Assembly (NCBI GenBank): GCA_033439295.1
Contig: JAVTLE010000001.1
Location: forward strand, 2,512,356-2,576,355
Length of the DNA: 64,000 nucleotides
Source: Deuterostichococcus epilithicus
Taxonomy: Eukaryota; Chlorophyta; Trebouxiophyceae; Prasiolales; Stichococcaceae
Direction of reading: 5' to 3'
Part shown: positions 36,120-46,800 of the stretch, piece by piece
Layout of the letters: each line of letters starts with the position of its first letter
How positions within the stretch are numbered: the first letter of the stretch is position 1
The notes under the pieces: generated by a model
The model's input: the letters and a program-made list of their open reading frames with translations, nothing else
The model's database searches: none
Told to the model about the DNA's origin: nothing
Translations under genes and position numbers: made by a program

Positions 36120-36924
36120 GGCACTCAGTGCACCGGCTCCCAATCCTGGCTTTCTTCCGTTGTATGCATTGTCTTCATCCGTTGCAGCGCCAACAGAAGA
36201 ACACAAACATGCAACGGAAGAAAGTCCCAGTCCTGGCTTTCTTCCGTTGTATGCATTTCTTGTTCTGTGGCAGCGCCAACAGAACAAAAACAAATGTACA
36301 CCGGACGAAAGTCCCAATAATCCTGGCTTTCTTCCGTTGCAGCGCCAACAGAAGAAAACAAACATACCACGGAAGAAAGTCTTGTTGTGGCTTTCTTCCG
36401 TTGTATATATGTCTTCCTCCGTTGCAGCGCCAACATTCCTTTCTTCCGCTGTATATAGATTTTCTTCCGTTGCTTTTCTTCTGTTGGCGTTGCAACGGAA
36501 GAAAACATGCTTACAACGTAAGAAAGGAAGCAGAGTCGCATCCCTGGGAGTATTTGCTCTTCAGTTGGCGCTGCAACGGAAGAAAACATGCATACAACGG
36601 AAGAAAGCCACAACAAGACTTTCTTCCGTTGTATGTTTGTGTTCTTCTGTTGGCGCTGCAACGGAAGAAAAGAAGAAAGATGCCAAAACAAGACTTTCTT
36701 CCGGTGTATGCTTGTTTCCTTCTGTTGGCGCTGCAACGGAAGAAACATTTATACAATGGAAGAAAGCCGGGACGGGACTTTCCTCCGTTGCATGCTCGCG
36801 TTGCTTTCATGGACTGAGCCTCTCGAATAAGCGCCGCCCGCACTGCACGCCACATCCGACTTTTCCGTTGAACCATATCTCGAAGCGGATATAGAAGAGA
36901 AAAGAAGCAAACCGCATACAACGG
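36120..36924. repeat. hairpin-repeat array 1 with conserved right end
   Basis: Many copies of TTTCTTCCGTTG and its complement CAACGGAAGAAA, alternating so that neighbouring copies form 12-bp-stem hairpins about 30-40 nt apart, joined by variants of TGTTGGCGCTG and TATGTTTGT. The left part is inverted with respect to the right part; the sequence at 36520-36560 is the reverse complement of 41565-41600 in array 2. The right end (about 36790-36920, from TTGCATGCTCGCGT to AAGCAAACCGCAT) is nearly identical to 42445-42575. Long open frames on both strands follow from the repeat unit and are not considered genes. Confidence 0.85.
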
Positions 36925-38039
36925 AGGAACACAGGAGAAGAGAGAGGGAGGGAGTGTCGCATTCGCTAGATTCCCAGTGCGCGCGCAGGGACGAAAAGAG
37001 AAAACTCAGAGCCACAGTTTGTTGCTCAAATGTGAATGGACGCTCGAGCGACTGCATGTCCAGAACACCGCTGAATATGGTGCACCGGGCCTCTGACCAT
37101 GATTCTGCCCTCCTACCCTGTGGTAAAGTCTTAAGGCTCTCGAAGGTGAAGTGGGCTCGTCATGATGATTTTGCAAGGCGGCAAGGTTGCATGTCGCCTG
37201 ATTGGGATTGCATTTGTATCTGGCGTGCCGGCATCAGGTTGAAATTGCCGTCCTGTCGGTGTTGTATCAGAAATGTCACGCAAGTGCTCAGCGCCTATAT
37301 TGGTGCGCACGTCGCAACCCAGTGGAAGGCAGTGCTGAAATACCAGAAAATAACCTAGTAGGTACCTAGAGTGATTCCATGCAAAAGGGTGACATGAGTG
37401 ATTGCGCTGCGATTATTGACCCGGCTGAGGACGACAGCGGATCATAGCGGATGACATCCTTGCACGGCGCTCTGTGTCGCGTGTCTGCCAAGGACCGCGG
37501 CCACTGGCCCCTCGCGCCCGCCCCGCCGCCGCAGGACCGCCCCCTGGTGACGTTGCACTGCCTGCAGTCGTCATGCATAGCAGCAATGTATGCCTCAATA
37601 TGCCTGACCAGCAGGGCACATGGACTGGTATGCGCAGCAGCTGTGGTGCCGTACAGTGTAGAACCTGACATCCACAATGCCATGCCATGGCGGCCTGCTG
37701 CCCAGCAGGGTGCTGAGAGAACGGATGCTGGCGTTCAAGCCCTGCCTGCCACAGGCGCAGGCGGCGCCTCGGTGCAGGGGCGCCCTAAGCGCAAGTGCTC
37801 ACAAACTGCCAAAATAACTGGAGGGCGCAGCCTCTGGAGGCGAGGAGGAGGTGGAGGAGAGTGATCCGGGGGATGGAGTCGCCGCCCCACTGCATGACAG
37901 GCCCAAACGTCTGAAACCTGAGCCACTTCAGACCAATGACGGGGCTGCTGACACCATCCAGCTCCCGCAGGATCGAGCGACAAGGGTCGGGGCCACGAAG
38001 TTGTCCTAGCGCGAGGCACAAGGCACCGTACGCCCAGCA
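36925..38039. other. weakly coding-like stretch left of element copy 2
   Basis: A plus-strand frame (37451-37864) is open for 137 codons with Pro/Ala-rich content and may belong to the dispersed element that follows. No family recognised. Confidence 0.3.
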
Positions 38040-38647
38040 GCAGCAGAGCTGCTAAGGCGGCGGCAGCAGCTTTAAACACGGGCGGCGCTAGCTCCGGCCC
38101 CAATTGGGACGCCACTGGGGCGTTGGACACTGTATCCAACACCGACCAGCAGACAAAGCGCAGGAAAGACCTACACTCGAAGGCCAAATGCAACGCGAGT
38201 ACAGGAGAGTCCCTCAGCACCACTGCACCAGACCTCTGCCGCTGCATCTTCGGATTCCTTTGAAGTGAGCTTCCCACTGCACGGCGCTGTGAGAACAAGC
38301 AAGCGACCCCGTGGGGCCCTTGCCCGGTTCGACCAGACCACCTTCGTACCAGTCTCAGACACGCAGGAGCCACCAACACTTGACAATCCTACAGTTCGCA
38401 CCTCCTGTCATGCAGAGCTAAGCCAACCACTGACATTCCTTCACAAGATGCTCAGCCTGCTATTGTGGACGGGGAAATACCTGTGTCCCGACTTCGAAAT
38501 GGTGGGCTGCCTTTTGACCGGGGCAGGCAGATGATCACACGGGGACAGAAGCGAAGGACCTCGCAGTGGCGTGACCTAGGCTGTGTTGAACGCCATTTTG
38601 CCAGTGTGGCTCCGCCCGAAAAATCCGGGCATAACCTCGCGAGATGA
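38040..38647 (+). CDS. dispersed coding element, copy 2 (partial)
   Basis: Plus-strand counterpart of the decayed copy at 6.0-6.7 kb. Recognisable blocks in order are TDQQTKRRKDLHSKAK, KRPRGALARFDQTTFVP with DTQEPP, and NGGLPFDRGRQMITRGQKRR followed by SQWRDLGCVERHF, ending at a stop at 38645-38647. The blocks lie in more than one frame, so introns or frame damage are present. Function unknown. Shared block order with copy 1 is the only evidence that it was ever protein-coding. Confidence 0.4.
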
Positions 38648-38787
38648 GAAACCCACGTGCTTGTTTGACAAGTCTGCGATTGGGATTTCCTGCCGCTTTA
38701 TTCAGGCCTGATGCTGCCGTTGAGTTGCAGACGGTGTGAAGCTTTCATCTCTCACCTCTTACCCGCCGGAGACTTTTCTTAACTTGA

Positions 38788-40650
38788 ATGATAGGCTGGT
38801 CGCGAAGCCGGCGCCAGTTTGTGTCCTGCTGCTGCCTCCTCACTGCGTGCCTGCTTCTGGTGGCTGGTACCGGCGCTGCTCGCTCCCCGGCGGCAGCTGC
38901 TGGACACCATGCAGGGCAGAGGTTTCAGCGTTGGCGTCGCATGGGGGCCTTGATGGATCACGCAGTTCACTCAAGGTCGCTACTGCAGCAGCAGGTTGCG
39001 GGATCTGAGCTGGCCAGCCGGCCAGTAGAATTGGAGTACCCTTCCCAATTTGGCCAAGACCGCTGGGTGTGCACATTTGCTGTGCATTCTATTGCATCTG
39101 TGTATCAGCCCACCCGATATCTGCGTCGCTGAGTTGCTTTCGTGACTCAGACTGCAAATTCCATTACAGGTTGTCGACAAGCATCCCTTGCCAGGGATCT
39201 ATCTCGACATCGGAGCACACAAAGGGAAGTACCTCAGCAATACGTACACACTGGATCGCCTCGGCTGGCGAGGTGAGGCACCCAAGGCCCCCTCTGTGTC
39301 GTCGCCTGCAAGCCGGTGCGCACTAAATGATTGACCCGAGACGGTGTCGTGGAGACGGTCGACCGACTGCTGTGCATGCATAGCCTCGAGGATGCTCGCT
39401 ATCATATAGCTCGATCCGAGATACCAATGGCAATTTCTGCAAACTGACTGCCGCGGCGCGCTTGGCGCGCGGCAGGCTTGTAGACTCATGGAATGTAGGC
39501 TAAGAGCAGGTTGTACCTCCATTTGATCACCTGCAAGCACAGCCTTAACAACCGCTGCGCATCAACGGGCAAGACGACCGGTCCATTGTGGGGACGTGGT
39601 CGGGGGCGGGACAGTCGTTGCAAGCATGGCCTGGCATAGCAGCTTAGGGGAGAGGGGCTGTCATGCACTGTGAACCCATTCCTCTCCAAGGCCAGACAGA
39701 CGCCTGAGATGGAACGTCATCACTTGCGCAGGCCTGTGCGTGGAGCCATTCCCGACAGACTTCGAGGAGTACAATAGGACGTGCGGCGTGGTTCAGAATG
39801 TTATCACGGGCATACATGGCCAGCACGTGGTGTTTGCCAGACCCGACGAGACGAGCCTCGGTGGCATCAGCACGACACTTTCGACAAAGGAGGACAATCC
39901 GCTGCGCGCTGGTACCGTCTACATCAATATGACAACAGTGAGAGCCTTGTGTGGTGTGAACATGTTTCGTCCAGAGTGCATTCGCCCATGCATCCACCCG
40001 GATCTCACAATGCTCTGTTTGTGCGCAGATGGGCATCAACGAATTGCTGAAGCACTATGATATCCCGCGACACATCGACTACCTCAGCCTTGACGCCGAG
40101 GGCCAGGTGGCAACACGCACCGACTCACAGTCCCCTGCTATGTTCGTGTGGACAGCTAGGAGTGCGTTATGCGTGTGATGTAGGCATGCATTCATGCTGT
40201 GGCGCTTGCTGAGGGCTGCCATGGTGTTTGCTCATACAGGAGTACTCCATCCTCAAGATGTTTCCGTTCTGCGACTACACCATCGGCCTCCTGACGGTGG
40301 AGCACAACCACGTCGAACCCGCGCGCTCTTACATCCACGAGCTGCTGGAGTCCCGGGGCTATGTCCTCGACAAGACGGTGGACGTGGACGATTGGTATGT
40401 TGCCGGATCATATACGGACGGCATGGGGAGCCGAGTTGCGCAGGTGGCAGGAGCCAAGCTGTACTCAGGGCTGTCGCTGGACAGCACTCCCAGTGACGGC
40501 GGCAGCGGTGGCGACACGATCCAGTGGGACCGCTGGCTTGCTGGCGCTGGCATTGCGACACTTCTCGTCTTTACGGCGTGGCTGTTGAGAGCTGTGCGGA
40601 TGCGGCGCCGCTTGCGAGGCAGTGCTCGCCAAAGAACGGCCCACTCATAG
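38788..40650 (+). CDS. FkbM-type methyltransferase, secretory with C-terminal membrane anchor
   Basis: Five exons in phase: 38788-39066, 39170-39272, 39732-39937, 40029-40106 and 40240-40650 (358 residues). An N-terminal signal peptide or anchor (FVSCCCLLTACLLLVAGTG) precedes a Methyltransf_21/FkbM fold: YPSQFGQDRW, then GIYLDIGAHKGKYLSNTYTL (SAM-binding), GWRGLCVEPFP, IDYLSLDAEGQ with EYSILKMFPF, and LTVEHNH. Near the C-terminus is one hydrophobic segment (WLAGAGIATLLVFTAWLLRA) followed by an Arg-rich tail, so the catalytic domain probably faces the ER/Golgi lumen with a short cytosolic tail. The family usually O-methylates sugars or small molecules; a wall or secreted glycan substrate is inference. 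It lies between the two hairpin-repeat arrays. Confidence 0.87.
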
Positions 40651-40665
40651 GTAAATTTTGGCGGG

Positions 40666-40698
40666 ACAACTTGGACGAGGACAACTTGGACGAGGACA
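40666..40698 (+). repeat. short tandem repeat after the FkbM gene
   Basis: GACAACTTGGACGAG is repeated twice head to tail just after the stop codon, in the presumed 3' UTR. Confidence 0.8.
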
Positions 40699-41436
40699 AA
40701 AGCCATCGCATTGGTTGTCTTTTGCTGGAACATTGCAGACTTTGTATCATGATTTCCCTTCTGCCGAGTCAGCCCTGGTCAGCTGATTTCTGGAGTACAT
40801 ATATATTTAGCTACTTGTCTCCGCCTTTCAGTCGTCAGGTCAAAAGGGGATGATGAACGAAGACTTCGAAAGAGCTATTGCTAACCGCCACGATGCAGCA
40901 GGTATCACGTAATCGTGTCCTTTGCTGAACTGCTAGGCACCAGACTGAGCTGTGTGGCCATACGATGTCTGGCTTCCAAGGATTGAGGATCCTCTCATAG
41001 GATCCTACTCCTCACCCCCGAGACTCTCCACGCATGGTGCTGTAGGGCTAAGAATTTTTAAGAGTGGTTGCTTGAACCCTTGAAGGAAGGTTGCTCCAAC
41101 TGTTTAAGCAAGGATCCTCTTCAAGCCACTCCGTCGTCGAGCATGGTTAGGACACCCTTTAACTTCGCGGAAAAAGCCACAATTTTGCTTAAACACTTTA
41201 ATCCATCAGGGTTGGTTAAAGCGTTAAACAATGTAAGCCAGCTGGTGCTGAAGTAGCGACCGACGCCCGAGCACCTGCACAATAGAGATCCGAGTGCAGC
41301 AACGCGGACACCGCGCAGGTAGGCTGCCGACCCTCGGATCGCCACATGCGCCATTGAGAAACCCATTTGAAGGGGTGGGAAGGTGGAAAACCTTCAGAAG
41401 CCTCTCTGCAGCCAAACAGCTCAGACGGATGCCAGC
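40699..41436. other. intergenic, nothing recognised
   Basis: AT-richer flank with a small palindrome (AGGATCCTCTCATAGGATCCT near 40985-41006). No exon seen. Confidence 0.4.
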
Positions 41437-42650
41437 AGCGTGAGCAGCGCTTGCGCTGCAGCGCAGCGTGCTTGCTTGAACTTTGCAGCGCGAGCACCGA
41501 GCACTGGTTTCCCGAAGATCACTGGTTCGAATCCCAGCTCGGGTTTCGTTTGACTTTGGAAAAGCCATACTCCCAGGGATGCGACTCCGCTTCCTTTCTT
41601 CCGTTGTATGCATGTTTTCTTCCGTTGCAGCGCAAATTAAAGAAAACAAACACACGACAGAAGAAAGGCAACGGAAGAAAACAAACATGTATACAACGGA
41701 AGAAAGGAATGTTGGCGCTGCGACGGAGGAAGCAATGCATACAACGGAAGAAAGCCAGGATTGGGACTTTCTTCCGTTGTATGTTTGTTTTCTTCTGTTG
41801 GCGCTGCACCGGAAGAAAGCCAGGATTATTGGGACTTTCGTCCATTGTACGTTTGTTTTGTTCTGTTGGCGCTGCAACGGAAGAAAAATTGCATACATCG
41901 GAAGAAAGCCAGGACTGGGACTTTCTTTCGTTGTATGTTTGTTATCTTCTGTTGGCGCTGCATCAGAAGAAAGCAGGAATATTGGGACTTTCGTCCGTTG
42001 TAAGTTTGTTTTGTTCTGTTGACGCTGCAACGGAAGAAAAAAATGCATACAACGGAAGAAAGCCAGGACTGGGACTTTCTTTCGATGTACGTTTGCTTTC
42101 TTCTGTTGGCGCTGCAACGGAAGAAAGCCAGGATTATTGGGACTTTCTTCCGTTGTATGTTTGTTTTCTTCTGTTGGCGCTGCAACGGAAGAAAGCCAGG
42201 ATTATTGGCACTTTCTTCCGTTGCATGTTTGTGTTCTTCTGTTGGCGCTGCAACGGAAGAAAAGAAGAAAGAAGCCAAAACAATACTTTCTTGCGTTGTA
42301 TGTATGTTTTCTTCTGTTGGCGCTGCATCGGAAGAAAAGAAGAACGAAGCCAAAACATGACTTTCTTCTTTGTTTTCTTCTGTTGGCGCTGCAACGGAAG
42401 AAACATTTATACAACGGAAGAAAGCCGGGACGGAATTTTTCTCCATTGCATGCTCGCGTAGCTTTCATGGACTGAGCCTCTCGAATAAGCGCCGCCCGCA
42501 CTGCACGCCACGTCCGACTTTCCGTTGAACCATGTCTCGAAGCGGATATAGAAGAGAAAAGAAGCAAACCGCATGCAAACCCTAAACAGCGTGAGCAGCG
42601 CTTGCGCTGCAGCGCAGCGTGCTTGCTTGGACTTTGCAGCGCGAGCAATT
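41437..42650. repeat. hairpin-repeat array 2, bounded by 60-bp direct repeats
   Basis: A core of hairpin units (about 41590-42440) of the same TTTCTTCCGTTG / CAACGGAAGAAA type as array 1, then the conserved right end (42445-42575). The whole is bounded by about 60-bp direct repeats at 41437-41497 and 42588-42648 (from CAGCGTGAGCAGCG to TTTGCAGCGCGAGCA), which differ at only one or two positions by eye. Between the left direct repeat and the core is a segment with a tRNA-like B box. Probably a mobile or once-mobile element. Confidence 0.8.
41487..41546 (+). other. tRNA-like segment with B-box (SINE-like)
   Basis: GGTTCGAATCC (about 41525-41535) fits the pol III B-box consensus. CCGAGC and GCTCGGG on either side can pair like an acceptor stem, and CTGG/CCAG like a shortened T stem. 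The piece is too short and lacks D and anticodon arms, so it is not a functional tRNA gene. Confidence 0.4.
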
Positions 42651-42653
42651 CAC

Positions 42654-42801
42654 GTTGACCGTACTTCAGGTCAGCTTGGGGCAGCTAATTAACATTTCAG
42701 TGATGCAAATGTATTGTTTCCACAACAAGTTGACCGTACTTCAGGTCAGTTAGGGGCAGCAAATAACATTTCAGTGATGCAAATGTATGGTTTCCACAAC
42801 A
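42654..42801 (+). repeat. tandem duplication of a 75-bp unit
   Basis: Two copies starting at 42654 and 42729, each running from GTTGACCGTACTTCAGGTCA through CATTTCAGTGATGCAAATGT to GTTTCCACAACA, with a few substitutions and a small deletion in the second. Confidence 0.88.
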
Positions 42802-43852
42802 TGTAAGTTGAAACATTCGTTTATACAAATCATCAGGACATTCGCGAATGCATCCGTCGTCAAGGTGAACGACAAGGGGCGGTTGAAAACTGGAAGTTGC
42901 CCCTGGGCAGATGCCGGGGTCCCGCCTCCGGGCAAATAGCGGCTGGCCGGTGCCCGGTCTAATCGAGCCAGATGGTTGACAGGCAGATAACATCAGACTC
43001 AAAACACCCATATTTCGTGTCGAAGACTGTTTTGAGCATCAGAACAAATGAAGAATCGAGGCGAATCTGGTCGTATTCAGGGTCTAGTTACGATTACCGG
43101 TTACGGGTTACTAATTGACATCTGCCTCAGCCCTTCTGCCCCAACTCTTGGGAAATGGACAGATCTCATCTCGCTAAACATTCCCGTGTGGTTTTTTGAG
43201 CCACTTGAGGCCATTTGCCAAGTTGCGAGATTGCTCGTGCGAATGGGCATCAAAATGTCGTGCACCTGACAGTAGTTGACTCCTAGTGTCCTAGATGGGC
43301 AGCAAGGTGCAGGTGGCAGTGCGCAAGCATTTGGGGGATAGTGCATATTGCTTGTGAGAAGTGGTGGCACCGTGTCTAGGGTTCAACCCGAAAAGTAGAA
43401 TTCCTGCGCCACCTCCCCGAGCCGCCGCCAAACCCCCACGCAGACAAATCGTGTGGCCGCCTGACCGCCCCGAGATGGCTATTGCCCTTAGGTTTTGTCG
43501 TGCCCCAGTGGTTTGCTTTCGTGCATGCATCTTCGCTGCCTTACCGCCCTACAGCTAACCCCCTACTAGTTGCTCATGCCTCGCTGAGCCAGGGATGCAA
43601 TGCCGTGCAAAGCAAAGATAGCCCCTGGCGGCAGCTAGAAGTCCACTCAGTTTGAAAGAGGAACAATAAGGTCACACCCGCGAGTCGACCAGAATTCAGG
43701 CCCCGGTCACCGGTCGGTGACCCCAGCATACAACAATTCGCTGTGTAGCAGGCCCCTCAGCCTCATGAAACCGTGTGCAGGGTTTGAAGGTCTGAACAAA
43801 GCCGCAACTGCAACTACTGTAAAAATTCCGGCTGCAACTACTGTAAAGGAAC
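42802..43852. other. intergenic, nothing recognised
   Basis: No exon chain or repeat. Includes the presumed 3' UTR of the minus-strand RlmN gene. Confidence 0.35.
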
Positions 43853-46800
43853 TCAAGCCGGCACAGCAAAGGCGCTCAGCGGCAGCTTCTGGTGGTCATT
43901 CCGCAGCTGGCCGCATGCAGCCGCCGCATCCAGGCCTGTGCGGAGCAAGGCGGAGCAGTCTCAATCTGAGGTGGCCTGTCGTGTTTTGGACCCACAAGGC
44001 CTTTGGAGGATGCAGCCTACGCCAGCTTCACTCGGGCTGCTGGCTGCAGGCCTGGGGAGCGGTAAGCATCTCGGCTGCGTGGGAGTGACAGCACCAGCAA
44101 AGAGATCCTCGGAGTGGCGAGGCACAGGCAATCAGATCAAGGCGGCAAGAAGTGAGCCTCTCGTGCGGCGGGCACACCGCGGGTGATGCGCGTGGAGGCG
44201 GGGATGCCAGCGGCTTGCAGCACGTCCAGGAAGCGGTGCACCGCATTGTTGCTGGGGCGCTGATAGGTCGAGTCCGCCACAGGGTTCCACTGCACGCAGG
44301 AGACCAGGAGATCGTGTTGCACAGCCAGGGTGAACAGATTTCCTGTTGCCGCCAGAGGGATATCATGGCGCGGTGCTGCGTCAGCCCTGTTGATAGGGCG
44401 TTTGGGCGCAGCAGGGGAGCGATAGGGCACACCAAGGACCAGCCCTGTCTGCCAAAGAAAAGATATAATGTTTTTCAAGCCCAGCTGCGAAATCGTCAGA
44501 TGCGTCTCTTGCAAGTACTCACACCCTGCCCCGAATTGTCATCCGGTTGAATAGCGCGCACCGGGATGACATTGACATGGGAGCGCAGGTCGAACCGCCG
44601 CAGCAGCGCCGCCAGCTGCTCCGCCTGCGTTTGCGACGGCAATATTGTCGGTGTGCATGTCACGCCTGCCACGCACAAGCAAGCAGCCGCAGGGCAGCAG
44701 CGGCAGGCGGCGGCGTCAAGCAGCCAGACCACACATGCCACTCGCCGCCCAGCAAGGTTGGCGGCGCGCTGAGGTGCGGCGGCGAGAGGCATCTGTGCAC
44801 TGCAGGCCCGATGGTCGGCGAGATGGCGGCTGCATTGGCCCCGCGAGCAAAGCAAGGGAAGACAGAACGGTCGCAGCGCAACGGGCGGTGGGATGATCCA
44901 GGAGAACATGTCCTGCCGCAAGACGCTGACGCCGGCCATGGGGGTGTACTAAAAAGTCACGTGGCTGTCCCGCTTTTCCATCCGAACAGGAGCACAGATT
45001 CGAGGCAGGTTCTGAAGAGCGCGCCTCCTGCGGCGAGGCGTTGACGCCCGCCATGAGGGTGTACTCGAAGGTCACGCGGCGCCCCGTCGCGGCAAAGTAG
45101 CCGCGGCAGTCATGCATCAGCGCCTCCAGTGGGTACGCCCGTGCGCTGTGAGTAAAGAACAGGTGCAACGCGCCTCAGAGAGGATCGAAAGGGGTCATCG
45201 CCTCCAGCTGTGNTGGGGGGTATATCGTATGCCATAGGAGGTGGAAAACCCGGCAACACCCGCCGCGCTGGGTGCGCCAAAAACCGCGCCAGAGTCAATT
45301 GCGTGCTACTCGGCTCGGCATGAGCCAGTAGGCGTCCAGCTCGGGACTCTCAACAGCAAGTTGTTTGCGAGGCCATCAGAAGCTCCTCAGCTTCCAAGCA
45401 GTCCGGGGAGCTACCTGGGGATGAGCGACTCGCGCAGCGCCTGGCTGCCGGCGTGGATGCTGACCGCCAGCGTGCACTGCAGGTCCGCCGCCGCCAGCTT
45501 GCCTGCGGTGAGTTGCAAAGGATTGCACAAGGTTGGGTTTTGCAGGGCAGCCAAGTGGAAGCACCGGTGTGCACTGCAGGCCCAACGGTGCCGGCTTGCA
45601 CTGAGGATGCCTAGGTCGAGCCTGAAAATGCGAGCTAGGCCGCATTTTGGCAAACACCAGCGGGCACTGCAGGCACAGCCCCCGCCGGGTACCAGCCCCG
45701 CCAGCTTGCCTTTCGACAACCGAGCCAAACGACGGCGCTCGATTGCTGCGGCTGCGCACCGATTGCGTTAGGGACGCCCACGGTCGAGACCGTGATGTGC
45801 CTGGCGCCGATGCCCATGCTGGTGTTGAGGTACTTGATGGCGGGCAGCACGCCCGCCAGGTTGAGCAGCGGCTCGCCCATGCCCATGAACACTGCGGTGC
45901 AAAAGTTTCACGGTTTAGGGGCCAGGGCCAGCGCCGTGACTTCCGTTGAGCCGAGCAAGGCGCACCATGCTGCAAGCGATGAGCGCATTTGCCAATCGTG
46001 CCAATGAAGCCCCATACAAGAACCGCGGCCAGCCAGTCAAGTTCGCAGAGGAAGTAAACCCAGACGACTAGCATTCCTTGCTTTGCGTCGCGAGCAGCAC
46101 TGCCTCAGCGGGCATCGACATTGCCGACGCGGCTACCGAAGTGCTCGTGCACACAGCAGGCGTGCAGCTCGTACGCTTCATCATCAGCAGCGCCAGACAA
46201 TGCGCACCGACGTTGCTGACACGGCGCCCAAACTGCTCCTGCACAGTCAGCGCCTGGTCCGCGATCTCGTGCGGCGCCAGGTTGCGGGCGAAGCCGCCCT
46301 TGCCCGTCGCGCAGAAGCTGCACCGCATCGGGCAGCCCACCTGGGGAGCAGAGGAGACTGATTTCATGCGCCGCAGGGGTCTCGGCAGCTTGACAGCCAT
46401 GCTGCTGCCTCGCTGCATGTTGTCGAAGCGCTGCCAGGCAGCGTGCTGCCAGGCTGCTCGCGCCGGCATGCATTCATTGACAAGAGGACAGGCGGGGCAG
46501 CAGAATCAGCAATATGCGCGCATGGCACAAGCGAGCGATCAGCCACAGCTGCAACGCCACAACCGCGGAAGAGGCCCGAAAGGGATCATCGAGAAAGAGT
46601 ACCTGAGAAGAGACGCAGGCGGTGAGGCGGCCGCCGGTCTCGGAGGGAATGCCCACCGCCTCCACCAGCCGCCCATCATACAGCTGTGTCAGCAGAACAC
46701 ACGAATGCTGTCAGCGTGGGACGCCAAGAGAAGTGTTTCTTTTGAAGAGTCGGATGAAGGCACGTCCCTGGCATTTACCAGCCGCCCGTTACAAGCTGCA

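Noticed and set aside
41487-41546. functional tRNA gene
   Set aside because: Too short, and no D or anticodon arm; only a B-box-like remnant.
41367-42461. 364-codon open frame across hairpin array 2, and similar long frames on both strands of array 1
   Set aside because: The frames are open only because the repeat unit lacks stops in several frames. The translations are repeats of the same short peptide on both strands, with no domain.
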